A stretch of 64,000 nt of DNA. It comes from Pleurotus djamor. Taxonomy: Eukaryota > Basidiomycota > Agaricomycetes > Agaricales > Pleurotaceae. The first letter of the stretch is position 1, and each line of letters starts with the position of its first letter. A program made the translations under genes and the position numbers. Shown in pieces: positions 58,982-64,000 of this stretch. The stretch spans positions 124,001 through 188,000 of the forward strand of contig JAPEVF010000013.1 of NCBI GenBank assembly GCA_029747585.1, in the 5' to 3' direction. Under the pieces are notes generated by a model. That model had not been told where the DNA came from. It worked only from the letters and a program-made list of their open reading frames with translations, and did no database searches.

Positions 58982-60498
58982 ATGGATCGTCCTCGTCCAA
59001 AGCGGGTCCTTATCATTGGTGGTGGGGTATCTGGTATCATCACTTTGCGAAACTTGGCCCTGTACGCGGAGTTGGATGAAGTAAAGTTGGTTGAAAGACG
59101 AAGCGACATCGGCGGTGTATGGTAAGACCATCCCTGAGAGAGCCGACGCCAGGTTCATCGAGGGACTGACGCAACTTTGTTTAGGTTCCTTGAACTTCAA
59201 TCACCTGGACAGCCTTTGCCACATTGGCAGTCTCCGGCGTACCCAGAGTTGATTGGAAACGTCCTACCCGAATTCCTATCTTTTTCCTCTCACCCTCCAT
59301 TTCCCAACACATCGTCGCCTGAACAGCCATTTCCTTCCCTTCAGGAAACGTATAGTTACCTGAAAGAATTCGCCGCGCCGTATGTAGCGGATGGGCGTAT
59401 ACAATGCAACGAAGAGGTGGAGAGAGTTGAGGAAAAGCTGGACGGTCGTTGGCAGGTTACTCTTCGAGACGTGACTTCGGAACATCAAAAGACGGAAAAT
59501 TGGGACGCGGTGGTCATTGCTACCGGTTGGCATTCTAACCCTTGGTGGCCATCGACGGAGGGGTTAGACAAGTTGCGTGAGAGGGGTCTCGCGATCCACG
59601 CTAAAGATTGGATGGGTGTTGAATCCAAACATAAAGGGAAGGTGAGTTTGTTCTCTTTCCCCGACAGTACGGTGATCTGATATGACAGCAGCGTGTTCTT
59701 GTTCTAGGAAACGCTGCCTCTGGAAATGATATCGCAGCCCAGCTCGCAGATGTAGCCCCTTCGCCAGGGTACGTTTATCGAAGTATCCGTCGACCAGCCT
59801 TCCCTGGCTTCCCTTCGCTCCCTGACAACAAGATCCATGACGTGAAAGCCGTGCAGAAGTACACCATGGAGGATGGTAAAATTACTGCGTTCCTCGTCGA
59901 CGGTTCCTCCATCACAGACATTGATTTGGTCGTCGCTGGCACGGGATACCGAGCCAACCCCGACTTTGTCTACGTTCGGTCAACGCCCAACTCGAAATCA
60001 TCCGACGAACTACGTTGTCTGATGACGGATCCTCCGCCTTCACCATACCGCATCCCTTCTCTTCACGAGCACATTATCTACGCGCCCAATCCCTCTCTGG
60101 CCTTCATCGGATGCATCATGGCATTTACGCCTTTTACCATCGCCGACCTTGCGAGTTCTTGGCTTGCACTGGCTTGGGCTCAGCACCTCAAGTACCCAGA
60201 AACGCTGGAAGCAAGGCTACAATGGGAAAAAGACCGAATCGAAACCACGAAGAACGTCCTGCAGCAGTTTAGCACGGGGGATTCCGAACCGACCAACTAT
60301 ATATCATACAACGTTCTGGGGTTCGGAGAACAGAGCTACGCAGAGAGGTTGAAGCAGGAGATTGAAGGTGCTGGCGAGAAGGGGAAGAAAATCGCCGAGA
60401 CTTTGCCTGATTGGAACGATGAGAGAACCAAGGAAAGGGAGGGGATGTATGGTATCAAGTTGGCGGCATTGAAATGGGAAAAGGAGCAAAGAAAGTAA
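58982..60498 (+). CDS. Flavin-containing monooxygenase 2 (FAD/NADPH)
   Basis: Three exons, 58982-59121, 59185-59641 and 59689-60498. The start MDRPRPKRVLIIGGGVSGII contains the FAD-binding GGGVSG, followed by VERRSDIGGVW. Exon 2 has FPSLQETYSYLKEFAAPYVA and WDAVVIATGWHSNPWW. Exon 3 opens with QRVLVLGNAASGNDIAAQLA, the NADPH motif, and later has IDLVVAGTGYRANPDF. The C terminus (KLAALKWEKEQRK) follows a helix-rich region. Same enzyme class as FMO1 4 kb upstream, but the two differ throughout, so this is an old pair or independent members. The substrate is not evident. Confidence 0.87.
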
Positions 60499-60676
60499 TG
60501 TGTATGTGAGTACGAAAACAGAGGAATACATTGTAAATCCAGTTCCAGGTATGTTATACAAAGGAAAACAGAAACACAGCCCATAAATATGCATGCAAAC
60601 AGATATCGTGAACGTAAATCATGAAGGAGCAGAGTCCACATTGAGGATAACAAATTTAAACCTCCTAGTTGATATA

Positions 60677-63600
60677 TCAGAACCAAGGGGGACTGCGCGA
60701 GCCCCCATTGCCGTTTTGATCAAANGGGGGGAGGATTCTGAGTGTCGGTTGATGAATTATTGGTATCACTTGCTTGTCGAGACCTCGGTCCACGAGGATG
60801 GGCAAGCGTGCGAGCGCGAATCGTACTGAAATAAGTTTCAAACACATCCTCCGTGTCAACATTTATGAAAGGCCTTCTGTTACTCGTGGTCTCTGAGTGA
60901 GTAGCGGGAGCAGCTATAGGCGGTTCATGTCCACCCATAAATTGGGAGTATGGCCTAGGAGGAGGAACCGCGTGATCGGTATCATCATCTCCTCTTCCCC
61001 CAAAGGAACTGTCCAAAACATCCATTGGATAGTCCTCGTCATCGACTATGCCCACACCGCCATGCACGCCGCTTTGAATCTGGTGATCGCTCGAATTCGG
61101 CGGGGCAGCGGTCGACATGGGGTAGGGTGGTCCAAAAGGACTTAAGAAAGGACGACGCTGGGCGTTCCAGAGAGGTTCCCTCGGTCCAGAAACACTATGC
61201 GCTTGACTACTGTTGACGGAGTGGATATGAGTAGGCGCGTGGAGGTGAGAAGTCGCGTAAAAGTGAGGAGGCACGCGTGTGTGGGTGTGAGTATGGGTAT
61301 GGGTATGAGTCGTATGAGGATTTGAGGTGGAACGGGTGTGAGTGAATCGGGAGGTTGAATGTGTATGTGTATGAATTTGAAATGTCGGTCGGGTTGAAGG
61401 AGGGTCAGGACGGGTATGCATCGAACGCTGAGTTTCAGAAAAAGATGGAGGAGGTATTGCCGACCACGAGCTGCGGAATGGTGAGCTTCGGCTGGAAAAT
61501 GTAGACCCTGATCCGCCTTGCTGGTTGCTGCTGCTGCTCACGTCACTACCAGCAGCGCGAGGCGCATGGCGGGCATCCGAGCTAGAGCTCGAATCTCCTC
61601 GTCGAGATCGAGGTGCAGAGCTCTTGACAGGGTTTCGGCAAACTGGACATGTGTTCGCGCCGCGTAGCCATTGCTGTGGAACACTCATGAGTAAGAACAA
61701 AAGACCTTCGATAGCATACCAGAGAGCGCGTACCTCAAGACATTCTTTATGGAGCCAGTGGCTACATTCAGGCAGCTTCAAAACGGGATCCAAGGATTGG
61801 TACTGTGGCAATAAGAGCATGGGTCAGTGGGATGTATCAGGTCTCACATCCTTGGGGAACTCACGTCATCTAAGCATATTGGGCACCGTTGGTCGCTGTC
61901 CGCAGTCGCCCAATCCCTATAGATACCAGTAGGCAATGAGGCAAGAACATGGTCTGGGGTACTTTTCGGCTTTGCATCACCAAGAGATTCACCAAGTTGT
62001 AGCAGGAATTCGTATGATGGGCTGAAGTCGTCGTCCCTCTATAACAGCATTCAGTAATCGAAAAGCGCGGGAAAAGGAGCTCATGAGCCGAGAAACTAAC
62101 CATATAATCACCCATCGGCCGTCTGGTCCGGGAACGATCAGCGTAGTTAGTGGGATTAAACATTGAACCCATAGAGCTAGGTAATAGTCTCGCGCGGATA
62201 TTTCTCAAGCGAAGGTGCGCTGGCGAGGTCGGATCTGCATGAGTATTAGTTAGAATTAGAGGTAATATTTAGATAAGGTATACTTACCTCTGCTGGGAGG
62301 TACGCGAGGGTTTGAAGATGAACTGCTTGGTGTCTCGCTAGGAGACGAATCAGCATCTATCGTTGCGAAGAACTCGCGGCGAGGGTATCCACGATTTCGT
62401 CGTCCAAAAGAGCTACCGGGGAGGTTCCGGGCTTCAGAGGCTCGACGCGCTGCATCGTGTGCGGTACTAGTGCTGGATGACATGGTTCCATCCATGTTGT
62501 AGCGCCTTTCTCTGTCCTGAAATTGATCCATGATCTGCTGAGACCGAGTGGAAGAGAGACCATCCCGGCGTAATATGCTCAGAGCCACAGAAAGTCCTTC
62601 CTCTTCTCCGGGTGTACGGGTGGATTGAGAGGACGGGTGTTCGGGCATGACGAGTCGAGAACCCTCGATTCGTGGTCGGTTTGAGAGGAATTCGTGGACA
62701 TCGCTACTTGATCGGCTATGATGTGTGGGCCTGGTTGTTGATGACGGTGAGGGCTCGGTGTGAGTGGAAAGTTCGGGAGGAAATGTAGGTATTGGCTGTG
62801 GATGGCGATGTCCTAGGAACGGCTGCCATGTAGGTACACCAGAGTTTTGTCCTCTATCTGGATTTAAGCCCGGAAAACGCCAGCCGTACGAATCATCCCG
62901 TTCTGGTCGTGGGTGAGGTTGCGGCCTCTGCTCTCTCAAGCCTGTGTGATCATAGTTCTAAGAGTGACTCAGAGGTCGGTCATGATTATGGAAATGGAAA
63001 CAGAACTTACGGTACTTTGGGCGCCGGAAGGACGGGCTTGCTCGGGCTCCCATGCTCTCTCAAACCCCAAAGGAGGCAAAGAGGGCGGCGGGGCATTCCT
63101 GGCCTGCTCCATCTGTGCAAGTTGCTGAATGGTACTCCTGAAACGACCTGGTCGATAGTCATTAGGATTAATATCACTGAATGTTGTTGCCTGTCGTGGA
63201 GTAGGATGTGTCGTTGATTGAGCATCGTGAGCACGCGTTTCATGACGAATTGTGGGCTGGCTAGGTCCTGGATGACGTGCTGCTGAAGGCAAGCTTGAGG
63301 TGAAGGGTACACTATATCCACTGGCAGCATGGGAACGAGGCTCTAACGATGAAGCTCGTCTGATATCAAATACAGGAGGGTCGTCCACATCGATGGGCGT
63401 CAGGACAGGTCCAAGATCCGGCGAAGGGAGTGACGGTGGAGCCCGCGAGGATTCATCGGGAAGGGCTTCGAAATCCAATGAATCCATTGGCTCCGGGGAG
63501 GATGTATGAAGGTCTCGGCGTTCCTCTGCCTCCATTGTGAGCTCTATTGTCAAGAAGTATGATGGACGACTCACCCGTCGTCTCTAAAGAATGGAAGACC

Positions 63601-64000
63601 AAGGAATTCTGGCTCGGACGAGAACGAATAGGGTAATCCCCATCGGAATGAGAAGAGCCAGGAACGGGGGTGTCTCTAGAGAAGTCAAGGCTAGGCAAGA
63701 TAGACATAAATTCACGGTGGCCAGAAGACCGAGACATGGAGTTTGATGAGGATGAGTCAAGTGAGCGCAAGGAACGGTGAGAGGGCCTCCTTACGGGCCG
63801 ACTCTCAAATGGTAGTAAAGAAAATGAGAGGTCATTGTCATTGTCATTATCATTGTCCGGTTCAGATGGGTTCATATTGAGAGCTTGGAGCATTTCAGCG
63901 CGAGCGATGTCTCTACGCATGGCAGCTGCATTCTCTGAAACGAGGGAGGTAGAGCTTGAGGGCGGGGGGTGTCGATGATAAGAGAAGCGAGAAAGAGGCA
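60677..64000 (-). CDS. RING-H2 finger protein, large, Ser/Pro-rich (5' end outside window)
   Basis: Probable E3 ubiquitin ligase. The gene enters from beyond 64000; the N-terminal part is disordered and rich in Ser, Pro, Arg with a DNDNDNDND run (63830-63858). The RING is split by an intron at about 61810-61870: RDWATADSDQRCPICLDD joined to YQSLDPVLKLPECSHWLHKE and, after another intron, QQWLRGANTCPVCRNPV. It has C-x2-C, C-x-H-x2-H-x2-C and C-x2-C, a complete RING-H2 set. After it comes a tail with a His-Thr repeat (HTHTHTHTHTHTR, about 61270-61310). An N at 60725 sits near the end; without it the protein continues NPPPFDQNGNGGSRSPPWF to a stop at 60677. With the N kept, it would stop at 60720. 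Convergent with FMO2, about 180 bp apart. Confidence 0.8.

Noticed and set aside
61255..61330. TG-rich tract as a regulatory or Z-DNA element
   Set aside because: It codes for the His-Thr repeat of the RING protein, which explains it.

Overview
The window is nuclear DNA from a mushroom-forming basidiomycete (Agaricomycetes). The evidence is many short introns (about 47-75 nt), arrays of FunK1-type kinase genes, agaricomycete F-box families, DUF6534-type and other orphan 7-TM proteins, and a typical fungal Atg4. I saw no rRNA, tRNA, CRISPR or bacterial-type operon.

Layout. 0-10 kb: F-box genes F1-F3 with a divergent FunK1 kinase (K1) and a small secreted cysteine-rich protein. 10-12 kb: a DUF6534-type membrane protein. 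13.1-16.5 kb: autophagy protease atg4. 18.2-19.9 kb: an unnamed protein with PD-(D/E)XK nuclease-like motifs, overlapping tail-to-tail with the first of three tandem F-box genes (F4-F6, 19.8-26 kb). 26-33 kb: gene-poor, repeat-rich DNA around one FAR-17a/AIG1-like membrane gene that sits between two inverted LTR-like repeats. 33-36.6 kb: F-box genes F7 and F8. 36.8-38.8 kb: a Ser-rich protein. 39-43.5 kb: FunK1 genes K2 (intact) and K3 (internally deleted). 44.6-47.8 kb: two paralogous 7-TM genes, one frameshifted. 48.9-49.8 kb: ubiquitin-conjugating enzyme ubc13 with a 12-nt microexon. 50-54.8 kb: FunK1 genes K4 (decayed) and K5 (intact). 54.9-60.5 kb: two flavin monooxygenases around another 7-TM gene. 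60.7-64 kb: a RING-H2 protein that runs off the window.

The housekeeping genes (atg4, ubc13, RING, FAR-17a) are islands between two birth-and-death families: eight F-box paralogs and five FunK1 genes, several with single fresh lesions. The F-box copies share a C-terminal module I cannot name (EGGRWLL ... VEIWRV ... EVYDW ... LGxHRA ... IDEWSGR). F-box proteins normally supply SCF ubiquitin ligases with substrates, so substrate recognition by this module is a reasonable guess only.

The sequence carries 16 isolated N characters, mostly beside homopolymers. At every coding position I could test, removing the N restores the expected frame or family motif, so these look like superfluous characters rather than unknown bases. 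Gene models crossing an N are treated as intact.
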